Source of the DNA: Rubrivivax sp.
Lineage (GTDB): Bacteria > Pseudomonadota > Gammaproteobacteria > Burkholderiales > Burkholderiaceae_C
Assembly (NCBI GenBank): GCA_016719535.1
Contig: JADJYX010000030.1
Span: forward strand, 43,502-107,501
DNA length: 64,000 nucleotides
Direction: 5' to 3'
In this document: in pieces, positions 35,230 to 46,071 of the stretch
Layout: every line of letters starts with the position of its first letter
Position numbering within the stretch: position 1 is the stretch's first letter
Notes under the pieces: model-generated
Told to the model about the DNA's origin: nothing
Databases searched by the model: none
The model's input: only the letters and a program-made list of their open reading frames with translations
Translations under genes and position numbers: made by a program

Positions 35230-35667
35230 TCAGGACAACGCCTGCACCCGCGCCACCCGCCAGCCCGGATCGACACCCTGCAGGCGTGCCAGCATCCACA
35301 GTTCGCGGAAAGGCATCGGGCGGGCATCGTGCTGCTCGCGGATCAGGCCCGAGAACTCGACGCTGGCCACCTGGGCCTCGCGCAGGTTCTCGACGCCGAG
35401 CAGGCGCGCCTCGATGCGGATGACCTCGGTGTGGTTGGGCTGCGCGCCGCGCTCGGCCAGCTGGGAGCGCAATTCCTCGAACAGCGGCTCGGTGGCAAAG
35501 GCCGCCAGCGCGGCCAGATCGGCGCGGTCCCAGGCCTGTTGCACACAGACAAAACTGCGGCGGGCGACGTCGAGGAAGGCATCGACATCGCCGGGCGATG
35601 GCAGGGCCGCCTGACGCCGGCGGCCGGCCGCCAGGCGGCCGCGCAGTCCGCGCAGGCCGCTCAGCAC
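35230..35667 (-). CDS. Short Tim44-domain protein, possibly 5'-shortened
   Basis: A 145-residue protein if GTG at 35667, overlapping the ubiE stop, is the start. Residues 25-145 (FLDVARRSFVCVQQAWDRADLAALAAFATEPLFEELRSQL and on) form a Tim44-like domain. Typical betaproteobacterial homologues after ubiE are about twice as long, with a signal peptide and a Gly-rich region that are missing here. The first 25 residues (LRGLRGRLAAGRRRQAALP) are encoded by a GC-rich repeat also found after aspS, so the original 5' part may have been replaced. Function in betaproteobacteria is unknown. Confidence 0.7.
   Translation of the reverse strand: MLSGLRGLRGRLAAGRRRQAALPSPGDVDAFLDVARRSFVCVQQAWDRADLAALAAFATEPLFEELRSQLAERGAQPNHTEVIRIEARLLGVENLREAQVASVEFSGLIREQHDARPMPFRELWMLARLQGVDPGWRVARVQALS
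35626..35640. repeat. Copy of the GGCCGCCAGGCGGCC hairpin
   Basis: The same 15-bp palindromic hairpin follows aspS at 19241-19255. Here it lies 20 bp past the ubiE stop, inside the 5' end of the Tim44-domain frame. Confidence 0.7.
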
Positions 35668-36391
35668 CTGACCCCCACGTGCAGCGCCACCGCGCCGGCG
35701 GCAAGGTTGTGCACGTCGACATGGCCGAAGCCGGCGCCCTTCATCATCGCCTTCAACGTCGCCTGGTCGGGGTGCATGCGGATCGACTCCGCCAGGTAGC
35801 GGTAGCTGCTGTCGTCCCGGGCAACCCATTTGCCGATGCGCGGCATGACGTGGAACGAATACCAGTCGTAGGGCTTGCGCAGCGGCTCGGCGATCTTCGA
35901 GAACTCCAGCACCAGCAGCCGCCCACCCGGGCGCAGCACGCGGGCCATTTCGGCCAGCGCTGCATCCTTGTGCGTCATGTTGCGCAGACCGAAGGCCACG
36001 GTGACGAGGTCGAAGCTGCCGCCGGCAAAGGGCAGCCGCTCGGCATCGCAGGTCAGCGTCGGCGAGGTGATGCCGTCATCGAGCAGGCGATCACGGCCGA
36101 CGCGCAACATGGACTCGTTGATGTCGGTCAGCACGACCAGCCCCTGGCACCGACCTTGGCGGCGAAGGCGCGCGCCAGGTCGCCGGTGCCGCCGGCGATG
36201 TCGAGCACCTTGTCACCGGGTCGCACATGGGCCACCGCCACCGCATAGGCCTTCCATGCGCGGTGCATGCCGAACGACAGCAGGTCGTTCATCACGTCGT
36301 AGCGCTGGGCGACCGAGTCGAAGACGCCGCGCACGCGCGCGGCCTTCTCGCGCTCGTCGACCGTCTCGAAGCCGAAGTGGGTCTGGGCCAT
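35661..36391 (-). pseudogene. ubiE: UbiE/MenG methyltransferase, single-base frameshift (probable sequence error)
   Basis: A class I SAM methyltransferase of about 243 residues for C-methylation in ubiquinone/menaquinone synthesis, in two frames. The first holds MAQTHFGFETVDEREKA, VFDSVAQRYDVMNDLLSFG and the SAM motif VLDIAGGTGDLA. The second begins at LTDINESMLRVG and runs to ALHVGVRC. Near 36143-36147 the minus strand reads AGGGGCTGGTC where AGGGGCCTGGTC would join the frames, so one C is missing. Everything else is intact and the gene is important for respiration, so an error in the sequence is likely. ATG at 36391. Confidence 0.92.
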
Positions 36392-36402
36392 GACGGCGCC
36401 CC

Positions 36403-36810
36403 TCAGTGATGGCCGCAGCTGCCGCCGGCTGCCGCGCTGGTCATGGCGGCGTCGCGTTCGACGCCGGCTTCGTGCAGGCGCGCCTCGTAGCGAGCCCAGA
36501 GCTCGGCCTCGTCGGCGCCCAGGTGGTAGAGGTAGTCCCAGCTGAAGATGCCGCTCTCGTGCCCGTCGGAAAAGCGCGGCTGTATGGCGTAATGCCCGAC
36601 CGGCACGATGTCGGTGATGACGACCTCGCGCTTGCCGGTCTGCAAGGTCTCCTGCCCCGGGCCGTGGCCCTGCACCTCGGCCGACGGCGAATAGACGCGC
36701 ATCAGTTCGAACGGGATGCGGAAGGTGCGTCCGTCGTCGAAGCCGACCTCCAGCACGCGAGAGGACTGGTGCACCGTGACGGAAGTGGGTTGGGCAGCAG
36801 GCGTGGACAT
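36403..36810 (-). CDS. DUF971 (gamma-butyrobetaine hydroxylase-like N-terminal) protein
   Basis: A 135-residue DUF971 protein. The core has VHQSSRVLEVGFDDGRTFRIPFELMRVYSPSAEV, then VVITDIVPVGHYAIQPRFSDGHESGIFSWDYLYHLG, with the conserved DGH..G.F.W.YL pattern. The ATG at 36810 (MSTPAAQPTS) is preferred to an upstream in-frame start because it fits family length. It ends 11 bp before ubiE, the usual pairing in betaproteobacteria. Homologues may bind an Fe-S cluster or metal; the exact role is unclear. The C-terminus GGSCGHH could bind metal. Confidence 0.88.
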   Translation of the reverse strand: MSTPAAQPTSVTVHQSSRVLEVGFDDGRTFRIPFELMRVYSPSAEVQGHGPGQETLQTGKREVVITDIVPVGHYAIQPRFSDGHESGIFSWDYLYHLGADEAELWARYEARLHEAGVERDAAMTSAAAGGSCGHH

Positions 36811-36945
36811 GGGCCGTCGAAGCATGAAAAGGGAGGCCGAGTCTATCGCCGCCCTGTGCAAAAACCTTGATCCGGCACGGCTCACCCGCGTCGGCAAAAG
36901 GGCTGCACCGCGTCAGGGGCATGCCGCCGGCCGGCGGCAGCAGGG

Positions 36946-39900
36946 TCAGACCAGCACGCGTTCGATGCCGCCGCGGTTGGCGCTGGCCACATAGTCCTCG
37001 AGCCAGGTGCTGCCCAGGATGTGGCGCGCCATCTCGATGACGATGTAGTCGGCCTCGAGCAGGCCGCTGGCCAGGTCGCCCTGGTAGCGCATCAGGCCCT
37101 GCAGGCAACTGGGGCAGTTGGTCAGGATCTTCAGGTCGCCCTGGGCCGCCACCCCGGGCAGCGCGCGCGCAGCGCGGCTTCGCCCTTGCGGATTTCTTCT
37201 TCCTTGCGGAAGCGCACCTGGGTGCTGATGTCGGGCCGCGTCACGCCCAGCGTGCCGCTTTCGCCGCAGCAGCGCTCGCTCTTGAGCACGCGCTCGCCGA
37301 CCAGCGCCTTCACGGTCTTGACCGAGTCCTGCTGCTTCATCGGGTTGTGGCAGGGCTCGTGGTAGAGATAGGCGCCGGCCCTGTCGCCGAGCGTGATGCC
37401 CTTTTCCAGCAGGTATTCGTGGATGTCGACGATGCGGCAGCCGGGGAAGATGTTCTCGAACTGGTAGCCCTGCAGCTGGTCGTAGCAGGTGCCGCAACTC
37501 ACCACCACGGTCTTGATGTCCAGGTAGTTCAGCGTATTGGCCACGCGGTGGAAGAGCACCCGGTTGTCGGTGATCATGCGCTCGGCCTGGTCGAACTGGC
37601 CGCTGCCGCGCTGCGGGTAGCCGCAGCACAGATAACCCGGCGGCAGCACGGTCTGCACGCCGGCATGCCACAGCATCGCCTGTGTCGCCAGGCCGACCTG
37701 GCTGAACAGCCGCTCGCTGCCGCAGCCGGGGAAGTAGAAGACCGCCTCGGTCTCGGCCGAGGTCCGTGCCGGATCGCGGATGATCGGCACGTAGTCGCGG
37801 TCCTCGATATCGAGCAGCGCGCGTGCCGTCTTCTTCGGCAGGCCGCCGGGCATCTTCTTGTTGATGAAGTGGATCACCTGCTCCTTGATCGGAGCGGCGC
37901 CCAGCGTCGCCGGCGGTGCCGAGGTCTGCTTCTTCGCGGCCGGCTTGAGCAGGTCATGCGCCAGGCGCTGCGCCCTGAAACCGACATCGACCATCGCCGT
38001 GCGCATCAGCTTGATGGTCTGCGGGCTGGTGGCGCCCAGGAACATCATCGCCGCCGCATTGCCGGGCCGGAAGCTCTTGTGGCCCATCTTGCGCAGCAGG
38101 TTGCGCATGGCCATGGTGACGTCGCCGAAGTCGATCTTCACCGGGCACGGGCTCTCGCACTTGTGGCAGACGGTGCAGTGGTCGGCCACGTCCTCGAAGT
38201 CGGCCCAGTGCGCCAGGCTCACGCCGCGGCGCGTCTGCTCCTCGTAGAGGAAGGCCTCGATCAGCAGGCTGGTCGCCAGGATCTTGTTGCGCGGGCTGTA
38301 CAGCAGGTTGGCGCGCGGCACATGCGTGGCGCACACCGGCTTGCACTTGCCGCAGCGCAGGCAGTCCTTGATGCTGTCGCTGATGGCGCCGATGTCGCTC
38401 TGCTGCATGATCAGCGACTCGTGGCCCATCAGCCCGAAGCTGGGGGTGTAGGCCGCACTCAGGTCCGCAGCCCAGGCATCGTCGCGCTTGCCGCGCAGCA
38501 GCTTGCCCTTGTTGAAGCGCCCCTCGGGGTCGACGCGGCGCTTGTAGTCGGCAAAGCTGGCCAGCTCGACGTCGGTCAGGAATTCGAGCTTGGTGATGCC
38601 GATGCCGTGCTCGCCGCTGATCACACCGTCCAGCCGGCGGGCCAGCGCCATGATGCGCGCCACCGCCTCGTGCGCGGTCTGCAGCATCTCGTAGTTGTCG
38701 CTGTTGACGGGGATGTTGGTGTGCACGTTGCCATCACCGGCGTGCATGTGCAGCGCCACCCACACGCGGCCACGCAGCACCTCCTGGTGGATGGCCTTGC
38801 AGCGCGCCAGCAGCGGCGCGAAGGCGCCGCCGGCAAACAGCTGCTGCAGCGGCTTCCAGATCTGCGCCTTCCAGCTGGCGCGCAGGCTGTGGTCCTGCAG
38901 CTGCGCGAACAGCGTGCGGGCGTGACCCGTCTCGTCCGCGGGCTGCACGACATCGAGCTGCGCGAGCCAGAAGCGCCACAGCGTGCGCACCTCGCGCAGC
39001 ACCACCAGCGCCTGCTGCACGCGGTCTTCCAGCAATTCGGCGCTGGGAATCTCGCCGGCGTCGTCGCCCTTGCCCAGCGGCAGCGCCCCGCCCTCGAAGA
39101 GCGCGATCAGCCGGTCGGCCAGCTGCAGCTTGTTGCGCAGCGACAGCTCGACATTGATGCGCTCGATGCCTTCGGTGTATTCGCCCATGCGGGGCAGCGG
39201 GATCACCACGTCCTCGTTGACCTTGAAGGCGTTGGTGTGGCGGGCGATCGCCGCGGTGCGCTTGCGGTCGAGCCAGAACTTCCGGCGCGCATCGGCGCTC
39301 ACCGCGACAAAACCCTCACCGTGGCGGCCGTTGGCGATGCGCACCACCTCGGAGGTGGCGCGCGCGACCGCGGTGTCGTCGTCGCCGACGATGTCGCCGA
39401 TCAGCACCATCTTCGGCAGCCCGCTGCCGGTCAGGCTGCGCTTGCTCTTGGTGGCGTAGCCCACGGCCTTCAGGTAGCGGTCGTCCAGGTGTTCCAGGCC
39501 GGCCAGGATGGCGCCACGCGGACGCTTCGCCTCGGCGAACATGAAGTCCTTGATCTCGACGATCGAGGGCACCGCATCCTTGGCATTGCCGAAGAATTCC
39601 AGGCACACCGTGCGCACATGCGGCGGCATGCGGTGGACGATCCAGCGCGCGCTGGTGATGAGGCCGTCGCAGCCTTCCTTCTGGATGCCGGGCAGGCCGG
39701 CCAGAAACTTGTCGGTGACGTCCTTGCCCAGGCCTTCCTTGCGGAAGACACCGCCGGGGATGTCCAGCCGTTCGGTCTTCAGCAGCTTCTTGCCGGACGC
39801 ATCGAAGGTCTTCAGTTCGAAACTGGCCAATTCGACATCGTGGATCTTGCCGCGGTTGTGGTTCAGGCGCGTCACCTCGAGCCACTGCGCGTCGGGCGTG

Positions 39901-40892
39901 ACCATGCGCCAGCTGGCCAGGTTGTCGAGCGCGGTGCCCCACAGCACGGCCTTCTTGCCGCCGGCGTTCATCGCGATGTTGCCGCCGATGCAGCTGGCCT
40001 CGGCCGAGGTGGGGTCGACCGCGAAGACGTGGCCGGCGCGCTCGGCGGCATCGGCCACGCGCTGGGTGACGACGCCGGCCTCGGTCCATACCGTCGGCAC
40101 CTGGCCTTCGACGCCCGGCAGATCGACAAACTCGACCTCGGTCATCGCCTCGAGCTTCTCGGTATTGATGACCGCGCTCTTCCAGGTCAGCGGCACCGCG
40201 CCGCCGGTATAGCCGGTGCCGCCGCCGCGCGGGATGATGGTCAGGCCGAGTTCGATGCAACCCTTGACGAGCGCCGCCATCTCGGCCTCGGTGTCGGGGG
40301 TCAGCACGACGAACGGAAACTCGACGCGCCAGTCGGTGGCGTCGGTGACGTGCGACACGCGCGACAGGCCGTCGAACTTGATGTTGTCCTTGGCCGTCAC
40401 GCGGCCGAGCACGCGCTTCGTGCGCTGGCGCAGCTGCGCCACCTCGTCGAAGCGCCCGGCAAAGGCCTGCACCGCGGCGCGCGCGGCCACCAGCAGTTCG
40501 GCCACCCAGGCGTCGCGCTCGGCATCGGCACCGGGCGTGCGGCGCTTCTCGACCTCGGCCAGGCGATGGTGCAGCGCATCGATCAGCAGGCCGCGCCGCC
40601 TGGCGCTGGTCAGCAGGTCGTCCTCGAGGTAGGGATTGCGCTGCACGACCCAGATGTCGCCCAGCACCTCGTAGAGCATGCGCGCCGAACGGCCGGTGCG
40701 GCGCTCCTCGCGCAGCAGGTTCAGCAGCTCCCACGCGCGCGCGCCCAGCAGGCGCAACACGATCTCGCGGTCGGAGAACGAGGTGTAGTTGTAGGGAATC
40801 TCGCGCAGCCGCGCACTGCCGTCGTGCGCGCTGGCGTTGGCCGCGTCCTGGCGCGTGGCCGTCGTCGGGACGAGGGGCAGCGGTGCATTCAT
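36946..40892 (-). pseudogene. FAD-linked oxidase / Fe-S oxidoreductase fusion, frameshifted near 3' end
   Basis: A roughly 1315-residue D-2-hydroxyacid dehydrogenase-type fusion (DUF3683 / FAD-FMN oxidoreductase). The FAD domain has IPRGGGTGYTGGAVPL, the C-terminal cap has HMHAGDGNVHTNIPV and SGEHGIG, two 4Fe-4S motifs follow (CLRCGKCKPVCATHVP, CTVCHKCESPCPVKID), then CCG-type modules (FYFPGCGSERLFS, CCGYP, CGTCYDQL, CCGESGTLG). Near 37158-37170 a GCGCGCGCGC run carries two extra bases or lacks one. The true end, TNCPSCLQGLMRYQGDLAS to ERVLV, is in another frame. ATG at 40892 (MNAPLPLVP) is chosen; ATG at 40907 is possible. Confidence 0.88.
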
Positions 40893-40997
40893 GGCGAAGC
40901 TGTGCATGCTACCGCAGTGCAACAATCGCGCACCGTGGTCCGGACGGTCGGCACGGTGGCCAGCGGGGTTATCCCGCTTGCCCGCATTCATGCTTCC

Positions 40998-41019
40998 GTG
41001 ACAGAAACCGCCTTGTCAC
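40998..41019. promoter_or_regulatory. Inverted repeat upstream of ugpB
   Basis: GTGACA (40998-41003) and TGTCAC (41014-41019) are exact inverted repeats with 10 bp between them; another GTCAC follows at 41028. The site lies about 50-70 bp before the ugpB ATG. It could be an operator. Spacing does not match a standard 11-bp-periodic Pho box. Confidence 0.3.
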
Positions 41020-41069
41020 AAACGACCGTCACACTGCCCGGTTTGTCCAATCGACCCGATGGAGTCCGC

Positions 41070-42383
41070 ATGTCTTTCAAGCCCTTCGCACTAGCCGCCG
41101 TCACGATGGCGCTGTTCAGCGGCGCACCCGCGCACGCCCAGACCGAGATCGTCTGGTGGCACTCGATGGGCGGCCAGCTCGGCGAGTGGGTCAACGGCCT
41201 CGCCAAGGGCTTCAACGACAGCCAGAAGGACTACAAGGTCGTCCCCGTCTTCAAGGGCAGCTATCCCGAAAGCTTTGCCGCCGCGATCGCGGCCTTCCGC
41301 GCCGGCAATGCACCGCACGTGCTGCAGGTCTTCGAGGTGGGCACGGCCACGATGATGGCCAGCAAGGGCGCCATCGTGCCGGTCAACGAGGTCATGAAGC
41401 AGGGCGGCGTGACCTTCAATTCGTCGGTCTACGTGCCGGCCGTCTCGGGCTACTACACCGCGCCCAACGGCCAGATGCTGAGCCTGCCGTTCAACAGCTC
41501 GACCACGGTGCTGCACTACAACAAGGACGCCTTCAAGGCGGCCGGGCTCGACCCCAACTCGCCGCCCAAGACCTGGCCCGAACTCGTGCTGGCGGCGGCC
41601 AAGCTCAAGGCCAGCGGCCACAAGTGCCCGTTCACCACCACCTGGCAGAGCTGGACGCAGCTGGAGAGCTTCTCGGCCTGGCACAACGTGGAATTCGCCA
41701 CCAAGCGCAACGGCTTTGGCGGCCTGGATACGCGGCTGGCCATCACCACGCCGCTGCACGTGCGCCACATCGAGAACCTGGCCAACATGGCGCAGCAGGG
41801 GCTGTTCGTCTACAAGGGCCGCAGCGGCGCGGCCGATGCCGTCTTCCAGTCGGGCGAATGCGCGATGTATACCGGCAGCTCGGCGGCCTACGGCGGCATC
41901 AAGCGCAACCTGAAGGCCGAGGCCGGCATCAGCACCCTGCCCTATTACCCCGACGTGCCCGGTGCGCCGCAGAATACCGTGATCGGTGGCGCCAGCCTGT
42001 GGGCCATGAGCGGCAAGAAGCCCGCCGAATACAAGGGCGTGGCGCTGTTCTACAAATACCTGTCCGACCCGCAGGTGCAGGCCCGCAGCCACCAGCAGAC
42101 GGGCTACCTGCCCATCACCACGGAAGCCTTCGGCATCACCGAGAAGAGCGGCTTCTACAAGCAGAACCCGGGCACCGACGTCAGCGTGACGCAGATGATC
42201 CGCAAGACGACCGACAAGTCGCGCGGCATCCGCCTGGGCAATTTCGTGCAGATCCGCACCATCCTCGACGAGGAACTCGAACAGGTGTGGTCGGGCAAGA
42301 AGAGCGCCCGGCAGGGCCTGCAGGACGCGCAAAAGCGCGGCAACGCCGAACTCGAGAAGTTCCAGAAAGCAAACAAAGGCTGA
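41070..42383 (+). CDS. ugpB: sn-Glycerol-3-phosphate ABC transporter, binding protein UgpB
   Basis: A 437-residue periplasmic receptor for glycerol-3-phosphate and its diesters. The signal peptide ends near APAHAQ. EIVWWHSMGGQLGEWVNGLAKGFNDSQKDYKVVPVFKGSYPES, VPAVSGYY and the later GASLWAMSGKK segment are characteristic of UgpB. ATG at 41070 follows GGAG at 41061-41064. It opens the ugpBAECQ operon, divergent from the FAD/Fe-S oxidoreductase. In other bacteria ugp responds to phosphate or carbon supply. Confidence 0.95.
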   Translation: MSFKPFALAAVTMALFSGAPAHAQTEIVWWHSMGGQLGEWVNGLAKGFNDSQKDYKVVPVFKGSYPESFAAAIAAFRAGNAPHVLQVFEVGTATMMASKGAIVPVNEVMKQGGVTFNSSVYVPAVSGYYTAPNGQMLSLPFNSSTTVLHYNKDAFKAAGLDPNSPPKTWPELVLAAAKLKASGHKCPFTTTWQSWTQLESFSAWHNVEFATKRNGFGGLDTRLAITTPLHVRHIENLANMAQQGLFVYKGRSGAADAVFQSGECAMYTGSSAAYGGIKRNLKAEAGISTLPYYPDVPGAPQNTVIGGASLWAMSGKKPAEYKGVALFYKYLSDPQVQARSHQQTGYLPITTEAFGITEKSGFYKQNPGTDVSVTQMIRKTTDKSRGIRLGNFVQIRTILDEELEQVWSGKKSARQGLQDAQKRGNAELEKFQKANKG

Positions 42384-42482
42384 CGGGCCCTGGGACCGTC
42401 GCCTGACGCCGGCCCTGTGAGCGTCCGGCTGGGGATGAACGCCGGCCGCGTCCTCGCGGCCGACTCGGAGGGAGTCCTCGAT

Positions 42483-43370
42483 TTGGCCGTCGAAAAACGC
42501 GTCCGCTTCAAGAGCTGGTGGTTGCCCTGGGTGCTGGTGGCACCGCAGATGGCCATCGTGCTCGTGTTCTTCTTCTGGCCCGCGGGGCAGGCGCTGTTCC
42601 AGAGCGTGCTGCAGGAAGACGCCTTCGGCACCAGTTCGGAATTCGTCGGCCTCGAGAACTTCGAGGCCATGCTCGACGACGAGGGCTATCTCGCGTCGTT
42701 CAAGGTCACCGCGGTCTTCTCGTTCTGGGTGGCGCTGCTCGGCCTGGTGCTGTCACTGCTGCTGGCGGTGATGACGGACCGGGTGGTCAAGGCCTCGCGC
42801 TGGTACCAGACGCTGCTCGTCGTGCCCTATGCCGTGGCGCCATCGGTGGCCGGCGTCATGTGGGTGTTCATGTTTGCGCCCTCGGTGGGCGTCGTCAGCT
42901 ATGCGCTCGGCCAGTTCGGCTACGAATGGAACCACCTGCTCAACGGCACGCAGGCCATGATCCTGGTCGTGCTGGCCGCCGTGTGGAACCAGCTCTCGTA
43001 CAACTTCCTGTTCTTTCTGGCCGGCCTGCAAAGCATCCCCAAGAGCCTGATCGAGGCCGCGGCGATCGACGGTGCGGGCCCCTGGCGGCGCTTCTGGACG
43101 GTGCAGTTTCCGCTGCTGACGCCGACGACCTTCTTCCTGCTCGTCATCAATGTCATCTACGTCTTCATCGGCACCTTCGGCATCATCGACACGGCCACCT
43201 CCGGCGGCCCGGGCCAGGACACCTCGATCCTGGTCTACAAGGTCTATTTCGACGGCTTCAAGGCGCTCGACCTCGGCGCCTCGGCCACGCAGTCGGTGGT
43301 GCTGATGGCCATCCTGGTGGCGCTGACGGTGATCCAGTTCCGCTACGTCGAGAAGCGCGTCCACTACTGA
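42483..43370 (+). CDS. ugpA: Glycerol-3-phosphate ABC transporter permease UgpA
   Basis: A 295-residue inner-membrane permease with six transmembrane helices and the EAA loop LIEAAAIDGAGPWRRFWTVQFP. The TTG at 42483 is chosen as the start because GGAGGGAG lies 8 bp upstream and it yields MAVEKRVRFKSWWLPWVLVAP, the usual UgpA beginning and length. A GTG at 42417 would add 22 residues of non-conserved sequence. It pairs with UgpE. Confidence 0.93.
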   Translation: MAVEKRVRFKSWWLPWVLVAPQMAIVLVFFFWPAGQALFQSVLQEDAFGTSSEFVGLENFEAMLDDEGYLASFKVTAVFSFWVALLGLVLSLLLAVMTDRVVKASRWYQTLLVVPYAVAPSVAGVMWVFMFAPSVGVVSYALGQFGYEWNHLLNGTQAMILVVLAAVWNQLSYNFLFFLAGLQSIPKSLIEAAAIDGAGPWRRFWTVQFPLLTPTTFFLLVINVIYVFIGTFGIIDTATSGGPGQDTSILVYKVYFDGFKALDLGASATQSVVLMAILVALTVIQFRYVEKRVHY

Positions 43371-43386
43371 TGCGGGCACCGGCGCC

Positions 43387-44244
43387 ATGATCGAAAACCG
43401 GCCCATCGCCACCCTCGTCGCGCACCTGACGCTGATCATCGGCGTGCTCGTCGTCGGGCTGCCGCTGTACCTGACCTTCGTCGCCAGCACGCACACCGCC
43501 GAGGCCATCGTGCAGCAGGTGCCGATGCCGCTGCTGCCCGGCGACAACTTCCTGGAAAGCTACCGCCTGGCGCTGTTCGGTGGCCAGACGCGCACCGGCG
43601 GCACGCTGCCGCCGGTCGCGCCGATGATGCTGGTCAGCCTGATCACGGCGCTGGTCATCGCGGTGGGCAAGATCGCCATCTCGCTGCTGTCGGCCTTTGC
43701 GGTGGTGTATTTCCGCTTTCCGCTGCGCGGCCTGGTGTTCTGGATGATCTTCGTGACGCTGATGCTGCCGGTGGAGGTGCGCATCCTGCCCACCTACAAG
43801 GTCGTCAGCGACCTCGGCATGCTCAACAGCTATGCCGGGCTGACCATCCCGCTGATCGCCAGCGCGACGGCCACCTTCCTGTTCCGCCAGTTCTTCCTCA
43901 CCGTGCCCGACGAGCTGGTGGAGGCCGCGCGCATCGACGGCGCCGGGCCGATGCGATTCTTCAAGGACGTGCTGCTGCCGCTGTCGAGCACCTCGATCGC
44001 CGCGCTCTTCGTCATCCAGTTCATCTATGGCTGGAACCAGTATCTGTGGCCGCTGCTGATGACCACCAGCGAGGACATGTACCCGGTGGTGATGGGCATC
44101 AAGCGCATGCTGGCCACCAGCGACGCAGCCACCGAATGGAATGCGGTGATGGCGACCGCGGTGCTGGCGATGATCCCGCCGGCGCTGGTGGTGATCCTGA
44201 TGCAGAAGTGGTTCGTCAAGGGCCTCGTCGATACCGAAAAGTAG
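43387..44244 (+). CDS. ugpE: Glycerol-3-phosphate ABC transporter permease UgpE
   Basis: A 285-residue permease with six transmembrane segments. Seen: MIENRPIATLVAHLTLIIGVLVVGLPLYLTFVAS at the start and the EAA loop LVEAARIDGAGPMRFFKDVLLPL, which docks the ATPase. It forms a heterodimer with UgpA and sits 16 bp after it, 10 bp before ugpC. Length matches E. coli UgpE (281) closely. Confidence 0.95.
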   Translation: MIENRPIATLVAHLTLIIGVLVVGLPLYLTFVASTHTAEAIVQQVPMPLLPGDNFLESYRLALFGGQTRTGGTLPPVAPMMLVSLITALVIAVGKIAISLLSAFAVVYFRFPLRGLVFWMIFVTLMLPVEVRILPTYKVVSDLGMLNSYAGLTIPLIASATATFLFRQFFLTVPDELVEAARIDGAGPMRFFKDVLLPLSSTSIAALFVIQFIYGWNQYLWPLLMTTSEDMYPVVMGIKRMLATSDAATEWNAVMATAVLAMIPPALVVILMQKWFVKGLVDTEK

Positions 44245-44254
44245 AAGGAAGCGG

Positions 44255-45320
<1,066 letters not shown>

Positions 45321-45327
45321 GGCAGCG

Positions 45328-46071
45328 GTGCACATACCCTGGCCCTACCCGCGCTGGATCGCGCACCGCGGTGCCGGCAAGCTGGCGCCCGAAAATACGC
45401 TCGCGGCGTTTCGCCTGGGTGCCGCCCATGGCTACCGCTGCTTCGAGTGCGACGTCAAGCTCAGCGCCGACGGCGTGCCCTTCCTGCTGCACGACGCCAC
45501 GCTCGAGCGCACCACCAACGGCCAGGGCAAGGCCGGCGAGCTACCCTGGTCGGCGCTGTCGCAGCTCGACGCCGGCGGCTGGCACGGCCACATCCATGCC
45601 GGCGAACCGCTGCCCACGCTGGCCGCAGTGGCGCGCTGGATCCGCGCCAACGGCTTCACGCTCGACCTCGAGATCAAGCCCACGCCCGGCCATGAAGAGG
45701 CCACCGGCCGCGCCGTGGCGCTGGCGGTGCGCGCGCTCTGGGCCGGCGCGGCCGTGCCGCCGCTGCTGACCTCGTTCCGCCCCGAGGCGCTGCGCGCCGC
45801 GCGCGATGCCGCGCCCGAGCTGCCGCGCGGCCTGCTGCTGGACACGCTGTGGCCCGGCTGGCAAGGCGTGGCGCGGGCGCTCGACTGCGTGGCCGTGGTC
45901 ACCAACCACCTGCTGATGGATGAGGCGCTGATCGCCCAACTGCGCGCCGAAGGCTGGCGCGCGATGGTCTATACGGTCAACGAGCGCGCCGATGCCGACC
46001 GGCTGCTGGCGCAGGGCATCGACGGCATCGTCACCGACGCCGTCGACCGCTTCGCACCCTGCCTACCGTAG
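45328..46071 (+). CDS. ugpQ: Glycerophosphodiester phosphodiesterase UgpQ
   Basis: A 247-residue cytosolic GDPD enzyme that cleaves glycerophosphodiesters imported by Ugp to glycerol-3-phosphate and an alcohol. It has WIAHRGAGKLAPENTLAAF, ECDVKLSADGVPFLLHDATLERTT and LDLEIKPTPG, giving the His-Glu-Asp-His catalytic and metal set. The GTG start at 45328 is 8 bp after ugpC and gives the E. coli length (247). Its last 9 bp overlap the convergent MFS gene. Confidence 0.93.
   Translation: MHIPWPYPRWIAHRGAGKLAPENTLAAFRLGAAHGYRCFECDVKLSADGVPFLLHDATLERTTNGQGKAGELPWSALSQLDAGGWHGHIHAGEPLPTLAAVARWIRANGFTLDLEIKPTPGHEEATGRAVALAVRALWAGAAVPPLLTSFRPEALRAARDAAPELPRGLLLDTLWPGWQGVARALDCVAVVTNHLLMDEALIAQLRAEGWRAMVYTVNERADADRLLAQGIDGIVTDAVDRFAPCLP

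Noticed and set aside
41015..41032. Pho box before ugpB
   Set aside because: The two GTCAC copies are 13 bp apart and lack the A/T-rich spacer; Pho boxes repeat every 11 bp.
37347..42383. A 1678-codon plus-strand frame
   Set aside because: Only 41070-42383 (ugpB) is real. The upstream part is antisense to the FAD/Fe-S oxidoreductase and has no family resemblance.
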